Of a stretch of DNA of 64,000 nucleotides, positions 42,701-57,700 are shown piece by piece. Positions within the stretch are counted from its first letter, which is position 1. Each line of letters begins with the position of its first letter. Made by a program: the position numbers and the translations under genes. A model generated the notes under the pieces. The model was not told the origin of the DNA, searched no databases, and saw only the letters and a list, made by a program, of their open reading frames with translations. The DNA comes from Pseudoalteromonas sp. XMcav2-N (GTDB lineage: Bacteria > Pseudomonadota > Gammaproteobacteria > Enterobacterales > Alteromonadaceae). The stretch is from positions 1-64,000 of the forward strand of contig NZ_JAMXSF010000001.1 in assembly GCF_024124545.1 (NCBI RefSeq), given 5' to 3'.

Positions 42701-45700
42701 GGTCTTAACGGTGCAGGGCTCGCACCTGGTTGCCTATTTTGTCTCGGCAGGCGCATTGAGCGAGCAGGACATTACGGCGCGTTTGCGGGCACTGGCTCAG
42801 CAAGCTCTGCCTGACTATATGCAGCCAAGTTACTATGTTCAGATTGAGCAGGTGCCGTATGCCGTAAGCGGAAAAATTAACCTGCGGGCACTGCCTGCGA
42901 TCAGTGTCGAGCAGGCGCATTATGAGGCGCCGGCAACATATCTGGAGTCGCAGCTGCAAACGCTGTGGGCTGAAATTCTCGCACTGGATGTTGGCCAGAT
43001 AAGCGTTGAGGCCAATTTCTTCGCGCTGGGGGGCCACTCTCTGGCGGCGAGCAAACTGGTTGCCCGGGTGAAGCAAACCCAGCCATGCACATTGAACGTA
43101 TCTGATGTGTTTAAAATGCCGACCATTCGGGCACTGGCACGTGCGCTGACGTCGCAACGGCAGCTGCCTCAGGATCAGCCTTTGGTGAAGACGCTGCGTC
43201 CGGAGCGACTGCCATTAAGCGATGCGCAGCAGCGATTGTGGTTGGTTGATCAGATGGAAGGGCGCAGTGCTCAGTACAACATGCCATTCGCATTTGATTA
43301 TCATGGTGTGCTTGATTTAACGACGCTGACACAGGCATTGACGGCGCTGGTCGAGCGCCATGAAGTGCTGCGCACCTGCTTGCGTCGGGACGAGCTGGGG
43401 CCTTACCAGTATATCCAGGAGGTCAGTGCATTTGAGCCACAAGTACTCGATGCCAGTGATTACAGTACAGAGGAATTTGCCGGTCTGCTTGAGCAGTTGG
43501 CGGTGACCCCGTTTGACTTGGAGCAGGATGTGCTGCTGCGTGCACATGTCTTTATCCGTGGTGATGATCATTACACCCTGCTACTCAACTTCCATCATGT
43601 GGCGATGGATGGTTCGGGCATGGAGATATTCATTGCTGAGCTGGATGCGCTGTATAGCCACAGGGGAGACAGCGAACGCCTGAAGCCGCTGGCACTGCAA
43701 TATGCCGATTATGCGCTGTGGGAGCATCAGGGTCGTCACCCCGAAAATCTGGCCGCACAGCGGACCTACTGGCATCAGCAGCTGGCACAGTTACCGCCTG
43801 TGCATGAGCTGCCGCTGGATAAGCCGCGCCCTCAGGAAATGACCCACAGTGGTCAGGTGGTGTTCAATCAGCTTAGCGAACAATGCAGCGAGACATTAAA
43901 AGCCTACTGCGAACGTCAGGGGGTCAGTACTTTTATGGCGATGCATGGCTTACTCAGCGCACTATTGAGTAAGTTCAGTGGCAGTCGCGACATTGTTATC
44001 GGTACGCCTGTGGCCAATCGTGAACAGTTGGAAACGCAGCGCATGTTAGGCTTCTTTGCCAATACTCTGGTCCTGCGTATGGACACAGATCTGTCCATGT
44101 CATTTGCACAATTGCTGGCACAAAGCCGCGACACTGCACTGGCTGCGTTTGATAATCAAAGCGTGTCTTTTGAAACCCTGGTGGCAGATTTGCAAGAGGC
44201 GCGTCACAATCGTTATAACCCTCTGTTCCAGATCCTGTTGGTGGTTCAGAGTCAGCACAATAGTGCCTGGTTACTGGATGGGGTCGAGCTGCGTGAGCAC
44301 CCGGTTAACTTTGATCAGAGTAAATTTGACCTGACACTGTCGGTGGTTGAGCAAGCAGGACAGATCCGTCTCGACTGGGAATATAACAGTGACTTGTTCC
44401 ACAAAGCGACCATAGAATCACTGGCACAGGCGTTTGTGGCTCTATGTGAACAAGCTTTGGCGACACCAGATGCACAGCTACTGTCTCTGCCGCTGAACGC
44501 TGAGGACACCTGTGACGCTGCAGACGTGGCGCACTTACCTCAGTCTGTCGCCGATGTCTTGCAGTTAAGCGCCCAGACTCAGCCCGGTGCCCTGGCGTTA
44601 GAATCAAGCGAGGTACAGCTAACTTATGGTGAGTTTGTGGCTCAATCCAGCCAGCTGGCGCGTTTACTGGCACAGCACGGGGTCAGGCAACATCAGGTTG
44701 TGGCGTTGACTTATGCGCGCACACCTGCCAGCTATCTGGCCATTGCGGCCCTGCTACAATTGGGCGCGGCGTATCTGCCTCTGGACCCTAAACTGCCAGA
44801 GCAGCGTCTGCGCTATATTCTGCAGCAAAGTGGCGTTGAACATGTGATAGACACCCGAGGCGACGCCAGCCTCGCAGAGCTAATCAACACGCTTGAATTA
44901 AACTGTCTGTCACTCACCTGGCCGGCGCTGCAGTCGCGACTGAAGGGGCTGGACGACAGCGTCTATCACAGTGAAGAGCCCATTCAGGGTGAAGACGCGG
45001 CCTATGTGATTTATACCTCAGGGACAACCGGTGAGCCTAAAGGGGTGGTGCAAACGCATCGTACTTTATGTCATCTGGCGGTTGCCCAGCAAAGCACGCA
45101 TGGGCTCACTGGTGCGAAGCGAACTTTGCAGTTTACGCCTCTCACCTTTGACGTGTCAGTGCAGGAACTGATCACCAGCTGGTTCACACTCAGTCCGCTG
45201 GTACTGATGAACGAAGAAGAAAAAGACAATCTGGCGCAGCTGCCTCAGCTACTGAGTGCACGCAAAATCGAGCGTTTGTTCTGTCCACCAGCGGTACTTC
45301 AAATTCTGGCTGAAGAAGTGCTGGGTAACGACTATGATGCGGTGCCGGATGAGATCATTGTTGCCGGTGAAGCCTTGTATATCTCAGAGGCCATTGCGGC
45401 GCTGTTTACCCGCTACCCCAGCAAGCTCTGGAACCATTATGGTCCGACAGAGACCCATGTAGCCTGTGCGGAGTTTGTCGACGACTTTAGCCAGCCCGGT
45501 TTTGCCTTTATTGGTCTCCCTGTGGGCCAGTGTGGGCTGCATATTCTGGATCCCCATGGTCAGCCGGTGCCGCGAGGTGCCATCGGTGAGTTGCATGTCA
45601 GTGGCGCGCAGGTTGCTCTGGGTTACCTGGGCCGCGATGAGTTAACTGCGGAGCGTTTTTATACGCACGCCAGCGGGCAGCCTTGCTATAACACGGGCGA

Positions 45701-48700
45701 CCGTGTCCGCTTCAATGGTAACGGTAAGCTGGAATATCTGGGTCGTAGTGACGATCAGGTTAAGATCCGTGGTTTCCGTGTTGAGCTGACTGAAATTGAC
45801 CTGGCATTGCAGCAATGTAAGGGAGTTACTCAGGCACGTTGCTTTACCTTTACAGATAGTCAGGGGCAACAGCAGCTTGCCGCAGCCGTGGTGAGTGAGT
45901 CCGGTGAGGCAAATGAAGCGCTGCAAAGTACCCTGGTTCAGACGTTGGGCACGCAGTTGCCTGCCTATATGGTGCCAGAGCGCTATGCCTTTGTAGCGAG
46001 CCTGCCACTGACCCGCAATGGTAAGCTGGACAAGGCTCGCGTGCTCGAGCAACTGCAAAGCTCAGTCACTATGAATGAAGTGATTGTACCGGCCAGTACG
46101 CCGACAGAGACTTTCCTGGTCACTGTGTGGGCCGAATTGCTGAAACTGCGCGAAGCGCAGATCAGTATCGACAGTAACTTCTTTAAACTGGGCGGACATT
46201 CACTGCTGGCGACACGCTTGTTAATTGCCATTGAAAAAGCGTTCTCGCTTCAGCTGCCGTTGAAAGTCATTTTCAGTCACAGCACCATCAACAAACTGGC
46301 CGCACTGATTGATGATTCGCAGGCGACGGAGCAGTCCCTGAAACTGACTGCTGCAACTCAGGAAGGCCAGTGGTGTGCGCTGAGCTTTGCACAGGAAAGG
46401 CTGTGGTTTATGCAGCAACTTAACCCGGATGCTACCAGTTACCATATGCCGGCAGCCTATGTGTTTAAGGGGGAACTGGATGTCGTTGCGATGGAACAAG
46501 CGCTACACTGGCTTGTCGCCAGACAGGCCAGCCTGCGTACTCAGTTCCGGGTGTTTGCAGATGAAGGGGAACAACAGGTTGTACGTCAGCGCAGCCTGAG
46601 CCCGGCGCAGTTATCCTTTACCCTGACTCAGTGCACACTGAGCGACACAGAGACAGAAGCACACTTTAATGCCTTTAACGCCCGGCCGTTTGATTTGCAG
46701 GCGGGCGAGGTGATCCGTGCTGAGTTGTGTAAAGTGGCTGAGCAGCATCATATTTTGATGATTTGTATGCACCACATAGCAACCGATGGCGGATCGTTCG
46801 CGATTTTTGAGCAGGAACTGTTCAGCGCCTACAATGCTCATCGTGCCCAGACACCGCTTGAAGTTGCAGAGCCGGACCTTCAGTATCGTGATTTTGCTGC
46901 CTGGCAACGCGCGCCTGAGAATCTGGCCGCGCTGGAGCACAGCGAGCAGTACTGGCAAACACAGTTACAAGGTTTGCCAACTGTTCACAGCATTCCACTG
47001 GATAAGCCGCGCGACAGCACACAGTCATTTAAGGGTGGGTTCCACCATCACCAGCTTGACGGGGGACTCAGTGCACAAATTGATGCGCTGTCTGCAAATG
47101 AGCAGGCGTCGTCGTTTATGCTGTTGCATAGCGTGTTTGCCGCGCTGCTGGCTCGCTGGAGTAATGAGACGGATATTGTGGTTGGCACTCCGGTGTCTAA
47201 CCGCAACGATGCCGCGTTGCAAAATGTGATTGGTTTGTTCTTAAATTCAGTGGTGTTGCGTCTGGATTTAAGTGACTCGCCGAGTTTGACGAACCTGCTG
47301 CAACAGGCAAAAACGCACCACCTGTCGGCGCATGAGCATGCCAACCTGCCATTTGAGCGGCTGGTGGAAGTGCTCAATCCGGAGCGTAACCTGCAACATG
47401 CACCACTATTCCAGGTGATGATTAATTTCGATGGTCATGACCAACCCGAACTGGCACTGGACGGACTGGACGTATCAGGGCTTGCGCTGGGCGAGTTCGA
47501 TAACAAATATGATCTGACCCTGTATTTGTCGCGCCGTGAACGGGGATATGAACTGACCTGGGCGTACGATGCAAGGTTGTTTAAAGCCAGCACAATCAGC
47601 ATGATTGCCGCTGAATTTGAACACCTGCTGGCTCTGGGCTGCAATAACCCGGAACAGCCGCTGCTGAGCCATGCCTGGAGCGACAACGCGGTGCTGCCGC
47701 AGCCTCTGGCTCTGCCATCGCAAAGTGACACCATACTGACTCAGTGGCAGCAGGTGGTGGCGATGTGTGCCGATAAGCCCGCGCTGATATCCGGTGAGCA
47801 TCGCCTCACTTACCAGCAGCTGGATGCACAGGCCACACAAGTGGCGAACTTCCTTAGTACGCTGGGGGTTGAGCAGGGTGATCGGGTCGCTGTGTGTATG
47901 GCCCGGGCGTTGCCAAGGATTGTCGCCATTATGGCGGTGATTAAACTGGGTGCAATCTATGTCCCGGTTTCTACTGAGCTCCCTCAACAGCGCTGCGAAT
48001 TTATGATTGATGAAGTTGGCTGTAAATGGGTACTCAGCAATGCGGGCAGTGAGGTCTTGGATTGGCAGATTGAAGCGCAGATTTGTGCCCTGGATGATAA
48101 GGAGTCTGCCAGCGCGATTGCTGCTCAACCAACAACGCCTTGCTATCAGGTTAGCCTGACACCCAATGATGGCGCCCATATCATCTTTACTTCTGGCTCA
48201 ACGGGTAATCCAAAAGGGGTGCTGGGAACCCATGGCGCCACCCTGAACCGGGTTAACTGGATGGCACAAGCCTATCCATATCAGGATGATGAGCAGGCCT
48301 GTCATATTACATCGATGGCCTTTATCCGGGCGGTATGGGAATTGTTCACGCCGTTACTGCAAGGCGTTACGCTGCACCTGATAGACCGCGAACTGGTTAA
48401 GCAGGTACCTCAGTTGCTGCAGGCTCTGAGTGAGCAAGGGATCACCCGTATTGTTACGGCGCCGTCGTTGCTGAATATAGCCAATGAATATATGGCGCAA
48501 ACGGGTTTCAGATTACCGGCGCTGAACTACTGGTTTGTCAGCGGTGAGCCGCTGGCGACGGCACTGGCCCGTCAGGTATTGCCTACACTGGGCGATACTC
48601 AGCTGGTGAATCTCTATGGCTCCACTGAGGTGATGTCAGATGTCACTCATTACGTTGTCACTGATACTTCGCTTACCGATACCTTATATGCGCCTATTGG

Positions 48701-51700
48701 GGCTGCGATAGCCAATACCCAGGTGGTATTGTTGGATGCCAACCACAATCCGGTGCCACAGGGCGCGGTGGGTGAAATTGTGATCACAGGCCACGGTCTG
48801 GCAACTGGCTATTTTAATCGTCCGGAGCAAACAGCTGGTGCCTTTATTGAAACTCCAATTGGCCGGGCTTATGCGACGGGCGATCTGGGTCGGGTTGATG
48901 AGGCAGGTCGTTTGCATTGTCTTGGCCGTAAAGATTATCAGATTAAGATCCGGGGTTACCGTATTGAAATCGGTGAGATAGAAGCGCAGCTTGCGCGTCA
49001 CAGTGATGTCCAGAATGCCATTGTCATTTATGTGCCAGAGCAGCAGAGCCTGCAGGCGTATCTGCTGACCCAGGTACCTGCCTGTCAGCAATCGGCTCTG
49101 CTGCAGGCAATCAAAGTGCAGCTGGCTCAGACCCTGCCTGATTACATGCTGCCAGATGCCTTTATGTGTGTCAGCAGCTTTGCCTATCGACCCAATGGTA
49201 AGGTTGACCGCAGCCGCTTACCGGCATTTGATGTGGCTGTGAAGGATGAGTATGTCGCTCCGGCTACGCCAACAGAGCAACGGCTGCAGGCTGTCTGGCA
49301 ACGTTTGCTGGACAAAGAGTCGATTAGTACCGAAGCCAACTTCTTCCACCTTGGAGGTCATTCATTACTGGCTACGCGTCTGGTGACGGCCATCATTGCT
49401 GAGTTTAACGTGGAGCTGGCGGTTAAATCCGTATTCAGTGCCAACACCATTGCCAAGCAGGCCCTGCTGATAGACAGCAGTGAGCAGCTTTCAGTGGGTG
49501 CTCAGTTGAGCGTTCAGGCGCGTCCTGCTGAAGGGGCTCCGCTGTCTTATGCGCAGCAGCGCATGTGGTTTATCAACCAGCTGGAAGGCAACAGCGGCAA
49601 CTACAATATCCCGATGGTGTATGCGATCCGCGGTGAGGTGGATGTCAGTCTCATGGAGCTGGCTTTTGCTCAGCTGCTGACGCGTCACGAAGTGTTGCGC
49701 AGCCAATTTGTCAACCATGACGGAGAGGCGCGACAAATTGCCCATGATGGCAGTCATTTCAGGTTGGATTATCGTGACCTGAGTGCCTTGCCTGATGCAC
49801 AGAAACAGCAGCAGCTGGCCCTGGCAACAACGCAGGCAGCCACTCTGGCGATTGAATTAAGTTGTGACCCTATGTTGCATGTCACCTTGATCAAAGAGCA
49901 GGAATGTTGCTTTAAACTGTTGCTGACGGTACATCATATTGTAGCTGACGGTTGGTCTATGGGCCTGATCACCAATGAGTTTATTCGTCTTTACGAAGCG
50001 CTGGTTGAAGGGCGTGAGGCCGTATTGCCAACACTGAGTGTGCAGTACGCTGACTTTGCAATGTGGCAGCGAAGCTGGTTGCAGGGGGCACAGCTGGAAC
50101 AACAGGTTGGCTTCTGGCAACAGGCTCTGGCAGGGATCCCCGCGGTGCATGAGTTGCCGACCGACCAGCCTCGTCCGGCAAAACAGAGTTATCGCGGTGC
50201 CTGGCATGAGTCTCAGCTCAGTCATGCACAGCTTGATCAGTTACAGTCTCTGGCTCAGCAAACAGACAGCACACTGTACATGGTGTTGCAGTCTATGTTC
50301 AGCGTACTACTGCACAAACTGAGTCATCAGGATGACATTGTGCTGGGTACACCGGTGGCGAACCGCCGTCGTGAAGAGCTGGTGGACCTGGTGGGCTTTT
50401 TCGTGAACACTCTGGTCATGCGTACTCAGTTTGAGGCGCAGGATGGCTTTATGGATGTGCTGGCTCGTTCCAAGGCTTATATGCTTGAGGCGCAGACCCA
50501 TCAGGATGTGCCTTTCGAAGCACTGGTTGAAAGTCTGGCACCGGAGCGTAGTCTGGCGTACAGCCCGCTGTTCCAGATCATGTTTGTACTGCACAACAAC
50601 CAGGCGGTTGAGCTGGACAACAGCGCCTTCGAAATTGATATTGAGCGTAGCAAAGCGGCACTGGCTAAGTTCGACCTTACCTTGACGGCGATGGAAAATG
50701 AGTCGGGTCTGGGCCTGTCCTGGGAGTACAATACCGATCTGTTCAGCGCGCAGCGGATCGCCCGGTTTGATGCGGCGCTGCACCGTTTAATTGACTTGCT
50801 ACTGGATACGCCACAACAACGTATTGCGGATATCTCGCTGGCTACCCCAGCGCAAGGTCAGCTGACAACTGCCGCTGTTGAAGTGACGCCGCAGTCACAG
50901 GTTATACCTTTATTTATGGCCGCTGCGGAGCAATATGCGCAACACGGTGCGCTGAGTTTCCAGGGGACACACCTGACCTATCAGCAACTTGCTGAGCGGG
51001 TTGAGCATCTCAGCGGCACTTTGTTCGAGCAAGGGGTTGAGCCTGGCAGTGAAGTCATAGTGATGGTCCCTCGGGGGATCAATGCGGTGCTGGCGATGCT
51101 GGCAGTCTGGCGTCTGGGCGCAGTATACATGCCCGTTGACAGTCAATGGCCTCAGGCTCGTATCGACACCATTTGCCACGACAATGAGGTGACTTTTGCG
51201 CTGATCAGCAACAGCACGCCATCAGCGCAGCACCCTGACGTCGCCCGGGTACTGGAAATTGAAGCCTTATTGACCAGTACAGTGGCAGCAAGCGCACCTC
51301 ACTGGCAGGGGGATGTGGATGATGCGGCGTATGTGATCCATACCTCGGGCTCAACGGGTAAGCCCAAAGGGGTCGTGGTGCCTCATCGTACACTGGCAAA
51401 CCTGCTGGCGTTCCAGCGCCGCGACAACAGTGTGCTGTCTGCACCGGCAAAAACGCTGCAGTTTGCTTCACTGAACTTTGATGTGTCTGTGCAGGAGATC
51501 TGCACGGCACTGACCACAGGCGTTGAGCTGGTGGTAGTCGATCAGCATACCCGTACCGATATGGCGGCATTGCTGGATGTGATTGCCACACAGCAAGTCG
51601 CCCGGATATTTGTGCCATTTGCCGTTTTGCAGGTGATGTGCAGTGAGGCGCTGGCATCTGGTGTCTCACTGGATGCGCTGCGTGAGATTGTGACAGCCGG

Positions 51701-54700
51701 TGAGCAGCTGCAGATCAGTGCTGATATTACCCGCTTCTTCAATCAGTATCCGAATTGCACGCTGATTAACCATTACGGTCCGTCTGAAACCCATGTTGTG
51801 ACCGAGTATGTACTCCGGGGAGACCCGGCTCAGTGGCCGCAGCTGCCACCAATTGGTCAGCTACTGCCGGGTAATGAAGCATGCCTGCTGGATAAGCATC
51901 TTCAGCCTGTGTTGCCCGGGTGCGTGGGTGAGTTATTTATCAGCGGTGTGAACGTGGCGCTGGGTTATCTGAATAATCCGGTACTGACCAATGAGCGCTT
52001 TGTCGAGATGGCAGAGGGCAAACGCTGGTATCGCACCGGAGATCTGGTGCAGCTCGATGAGCAGGGCCAGTTGCGCTATGTTGGCCGCAGCGACACCCAG
52101 GTTAAGCTGCGCGGGTTCCGTATTGAGTTGGGCGAAATTGAAACCCTGCTGAACCAATGCCCGGGCGTGAGTGAAGCCCTGGTGACGGTACACCAGCAAA
52201 GCCGTTTAATTGCTTACTATGTGACGGATAAGCCTTGTGATGAAGCACTAAAGGCGGCATTGCAAGGTGCTTTACCAGATTATATGTGCCCGGAGCTTTA
52301 CTATCACCTTGAGCGACTGCCGCTTACCGATAATGGTAAAGTCGACAGACGTGCGCTACCACAGCCTGATGCTCAGCAGCAGGCGCAGTATACGCCACCC
52401 CAGACGCCAACCGAGCAAACACTGGCGCAGATCTGGCAACAGTTGCTGTCAGTAGAGCAAGTGGGCAAAGGGGACAACTTCTTTACTCTGGGCGGGCATT
52501 CTCTGCTGGCAATGCGCCTGGTGACTCAGGTTAAGCAGAGCTTTGCCATCGAGTTTGGGGTTAAGCAGGTATTCGAGACTCCGACTCTGGACAGCATGGC
52601 ATTGGCCATAGATGCGGCTGCACACAGTGAGCTGGGGCAGATAAATGCAGTATCCAACCCGGATGCCTGTTATCCCTTGTCCTATGCGCAAAGTCGCCTA
52701 TGGTTTATCGACCAGCTGGAGCAGGGCAGCAGCAACTACAATGTACCGGCGAATTATCGCCTTCGTGGTGCCCTTAAAGTGACCGCACTGCAAGCCGCTT
52801 TTGCCGCCCTGAGTGACCGTCATCATATCCTGCGTACAGTTTACGAGCAGGGCACAGACGGGCCTGTCCAGCGCATTACACAGCGACAAGCTCAGCTCAC
52901 CCTGCGTGATTTGAGTGGTCTGTCTGATCCGCAACAGGCACTGGACACTGCGCTTCGCGAGTTGTCTGCGACCTGCTTTGACCTGGCTGCAGATCTGCCC
53001 GTACAGGCGGTGTTATATAAAGTGGCCACACAGGAGTATGTTCTGGCGCTGGTGATCCACCATATTGCCGTTGATGGCTGGTCATTTGCAGTGATTGAGC
53101 GCGAGTTGTTCGCTCATTATGAGCAGCTGTGTGCCGATCAGATGCCGGATGCAGAGCCATTAGCCATTCAGTATAAAGACTTTGCCCAATGGCAACATCA
53201 GGATGCGCAGCAACAGGCGCTGAGTCGCTCAGAGCAGTACTGGAAAGAGGCGCTTAACGGCGCACCTAAACTGCACAGCTTGCCGCTGGATAAGCCTCGA
53301 CCTCAGGTACAGAGCTTTAGCGGGGCACGGTTTATTACCGAGTTGGATAGTGATGTCAGTGCGATGCTCAATACGCTGGCACTGGATCAGGGGTGCTCAT
53401 TATTTATGGTGCTGGAGTCGCTCTTTGCGGCGTTGCTGGCCCGTTACAGTGGCACGGACGACATCATGATAGGCACACCCGTTGCCGGACGTGAACGACC
53501 TGAAATCGAACCTTTGGTTGGCTTTTTCGTCAATACTGTGGTGCTGCGTAACCGTCTGGCATTATCACAGGGCTTTGTTGAGAACCTCAGAGGTACCAGC
53601 ACGATGATCCTGGATGCCTTTGAGCATCAGGCCATGCCGTTTGAGCGCCTGGTGGAAGTGCTTCAGCCAGAACGTAGCCTGAGTCACTCGCCGCTTTTCC
53701 AGATCCTGTTTGCACTTCAGAACAATGAATTTGACGAATTGCAGGTCGCTGATCTGGCGGTTGAACCTATGGGATATGACAGGGACACCAGTAAGTTTGA
53801 CCTTAAGTTGTCGACCATAGAGCAACCCGAGGGCGGCGTAGTGCTGGCCTGGGAATATAACCTGGACTTGTTCAGCGAGCAGAGCATACAACGTATGGCA
53901 CGCAGTTTTGCCACGCTGGCCCGGGCGGTTGTGAACCAGCCCCATACTCCGTTGGCACAACTGGACGTGATCGACCCGCTGGCACATGCAGAGCTTGCCG
54001 CTTGGAATGATACCCGCCATCAGTTTACTGAGCAGGTGCCCTTCCATGACTGGTTCAGTGCCCAGACTAAGGCGACACCTAATGCGATTGCTATTCGTCA
54101 GGGCGCTGCGCAGATAGACTATCAGCAACTGGATGCTTTGGTTAATCAATGGGCACATTTGTTGATTGCACAGGGCGTGAAACCGGGTGATGTGGTTGCG
54201 CTGAGTCTGGATAAATCGATTACGCTGATTGCCTGCATGCTGGCGGTATTAAAAGCCGGCGGTGCCTATCTGCCCGTTGACCCTGAGTATCCGCAGTCAC
54301 GGATTGACTACCTGGTTGCTGATTCCGGGGCTGTTTGTGTGATCACATCACACTCTGACAGCGAGAAGTTCCCGGCACTGGCAACACGCTGCTTAGTTGA
54401 CTGTCCGCACTGGCAGGCTCAGCTGAACGCCTGTGAGACTGTCGCACCTGATGTCGTCGTGTCGTCACTGATGCCTGCCTATGTCATTTATACCTCAGGT
54501 TCTACCGGTCAGCCAAAGGGCGTCATGATCAGTCACGCCAATATTGCCAATTATCTGGCTCAGGCGTTAGACACTTATTTTGTGTCGGAACTGGAAGGGT
54601 CAGTACTGATGAGCTCGGTCAGTTTCGACGGTACTATCCCGAATATTTACCTGCCGTTACTGCGGGGTAAAACAGTCCATATCGCTGACAATGATAACCT

Positions 54701-57700
54701 GTATCTCAGTGCCGCGCAGATCCTGACAGACAGTGACGTGCCGCTGTACATTAAGGTGACGCCGACTCAGATAGAGGTTTTGCTGTCTCAGTTAAGTGCG
54801 CCAGTAGCTCAGCCACACACACTGATGATGGGGGGTGAGGAGTTCACGGTGCAAACCTATGAACGGATCCGTGCTTTATTACCTGAGGCCCGCATCTACA
54901 ACCACTATGGTCCGACTGAAACCACCATTGGCTGTACCTTTAACTTTGTTGCAGAGCCGCCACAGGGGGCCGCGATTGCCCTGGGTAAACCTATTCACAA
55001 TACTCGTTTGTATGTACTGGATGAGCAACAGGCGCTTGCACCTGTTGGCGCTGTGGGCGAATTGTATATTGCGGGTGAAGGGGTCACGCTGGGCTACCTT
55101 GGTGCTGCCGCTGAGCAGACCGGGAGTCGTTACCTGCCAGAATATGGTAATCCGGGTGGACGTATGTACCGCACGGGCGACCAGGTGCGCTGGCTCAATG
55201 ACGGTACGATCCTGTACTTTGGTCGTAATGACGGACAGGTGAAACTCAACGGTTACCGGATTGAAACTGCAGAGATTGAATCCTGTCTGCAGCGCCTTGA
55301 TGGGGTTGAACAAAGCTGTGTGGTGATTAGGCAAGATGCGCAGCAGCAGGCTATTTTGGTGGCATATTATTGTGCATCGCAGACGCTCGACAGTCAGACA
55401 CTACAGACTCAGCTCAGTGCTTTGTTGCCTGAATACATGGTGCCTAAAGCCTGGATGCAGCTTGATGCCTTGCCACTGAATATGAGTGGTAAAGTCGACC
55501 GTAAAGCACTGCCTCAGCCTAGCTGGCAATCAGAGGTGGCTTATCGCTCACCTGAAACGCCATTGCAGCAGCAGCTAGCAAAGATCTGGCAGTCATTGCT
55601 GGGCCAGGCACAAGTTGGCCTTGACGATAGCTTCTTTGCACTGGGCGGGCATTCATTGTTGGCCATTCAGCTGGTCTCGCGGATCCGGGATGAGCTGACG
55701 CTGGAAGTGCCGGTCAGGACCATTTTTGAAGCACCAAAACTGGCGCAGTTCTGCGAGCGACTCAGTGCAATGAGTGCAGTTTCAGGCATGACCGAGATCC
55801 AGGTGCTGGCAGATAACAGCCCGTCTGTGGTGTCTTATGCACAGCAGCGTCTGTTGTTTATTGCCAAGTCCAACCCTGAGTCCGGGCTGTATAATATGCC
55901 TTATCCGTATGACATCTCAGGGCCGCTGGATCTGACTATGTTCAGGGCTGCGCTAGATATAATCGTGACACGTCAGCACAGCTTACGTACACGTTTTGTG
56001 CTGGGCGAGACACTATTACAGTATTGCACGGAACATACTCAGGTTGTCCTTGAGCTGGCAGAGTTGGAAGGGGATGCACAAAGTATCGCTGACTGGGTGA
56101 ACGAAACTTCGACCCGCGCGTTTGACCTGCAAGGAGACAGCTTGTTCCGGGTACATGTCGCTACCCTGGGGGCTGAGCGCCACATGGTGAACTTTGTTTT
56201 CCATCATGTGATTTGTGATGGCTGGTCAATCGGACGCTTCTGGCAGGAGCTCAGTTATCTCTATACCGCGCTGGTACGTGGTGAACAACTGCAGTTACCT
56301 GAACTAAAAGTGCAGTATCGGGATTATGCCGCCTGGCAGCGCGGCTGGTTCAGTGGTGAAGTGCTTGAACAGCAAAGTGGCTATTGGCAACAACAGCTGC
56401 AGGATATCCCGGCGGTACACAGTTTGCCGCTGGATTTTGCCAGACCGAAAACCCAGTCGCACCGTGGGCACTTTATTGGTACTGAACTGGATCAGCAGAC
56501 CCTGACAGGGCTTAAAGCGCTTACGCAACGTCATGGTGCAACCTTGTTTATGACGTTACAAACCGCCTTTGCAGCACTGCTAAGCAGCTGGAGCAATGAA
56601 ACTGATATTGTGATGGGAACCGTGGTGGCAAACCGCACCCAGCGAGATGTTGAAGCTCTGATCGGGTTCTTCGTCAATACCCTGGTGCTGCGCAACCGCT
56701 TTGATGACAACCCGAGTTTTGAGCAGGCGTTGCGCGACTCCAAGCAAATGCACCTGGATGCTCAGTCGCATCAGGATATGCCGTTTGAATTGCTGGTAGA
56801 ACAACTGCAGCCAGAACGCAGCACGGCTTATCATCCGTTGTTCCAGGTGCTCTTTGTGCTACAAAACAACCAGTCGGCGGATTATAGTCTGGACCAGCTG
56901 GTGGTAGAGGACTATCAACGCTCGGCTGAGTCAGATGTGAAGTTTGATTTGTCACTGACAGCCCATGAATCTGATACCGGTCTGTACTTCACCTGGGGTT
57001 ACTGCCGTGATTTGTTTGCTCAGCAGAGCATAGAAATCGCCGCTGAGGCCTTCAACCGCTTACTTAAAGGGATAGTCGATGCGCCACAGCTGGCATTGTC
57101 ACAGCATACGCTCAGCGATGAGCCGATTGCTGAGGCAATTTGTCACTCGTCGCAAGGACCACAATCCATCGCAGCGGCGATCCGCGCCTTTGCGCTGGAG
57201 GATGCCGGACATACTGCGGTGTTCTATGCACAGGAGCAGCTCAGTTATGGCGCACTTATCGAGCAGGCCGACGCACTGATGCAACGCCTGGCGGCGCAAG
57301 GCGTGAGTCATGGCGACAAGGTAGCGGTGATGTTTGACCGCTCGCTTGAGCTGGTGGTCGCGCAGCTGGCCATTATGCAGCTGGGCGCAGCGTATGTGCC
57401 ACTTGACCCGAACGCCCCCATGGACCGGCTGAGCTACATTGTAGACAACGCACAATGTTGTATGTTGCTGAAAGCCTCACACTTTGAGGTTGAACTGCCG
57501 TGTCCGGCTTACACTGCGGCACAACTTCCAGAGGCCCACGGCCCGGCTGTATCTGTGGTCGAAAACCACCCGGATGATCTCGCTTATATTATCTATACCT
57601 CAGGTACCACAGGGCGTCCGAAAGGGGTGAAGATCAGCCAGGGATCGATTTTCTCTATGCTGACCCAGCTGGAATTCTGCCCGTTCAATCGTGATACCCG

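Noticed and set aside
47475..48179. 234-codon open frame on the strand opposite the giant NRPS
   Set aside because: Lies wholly inside a coding module, has no ribosome-binding site or recognisable domain, and similar antisense frames recur at the same place in other modules.
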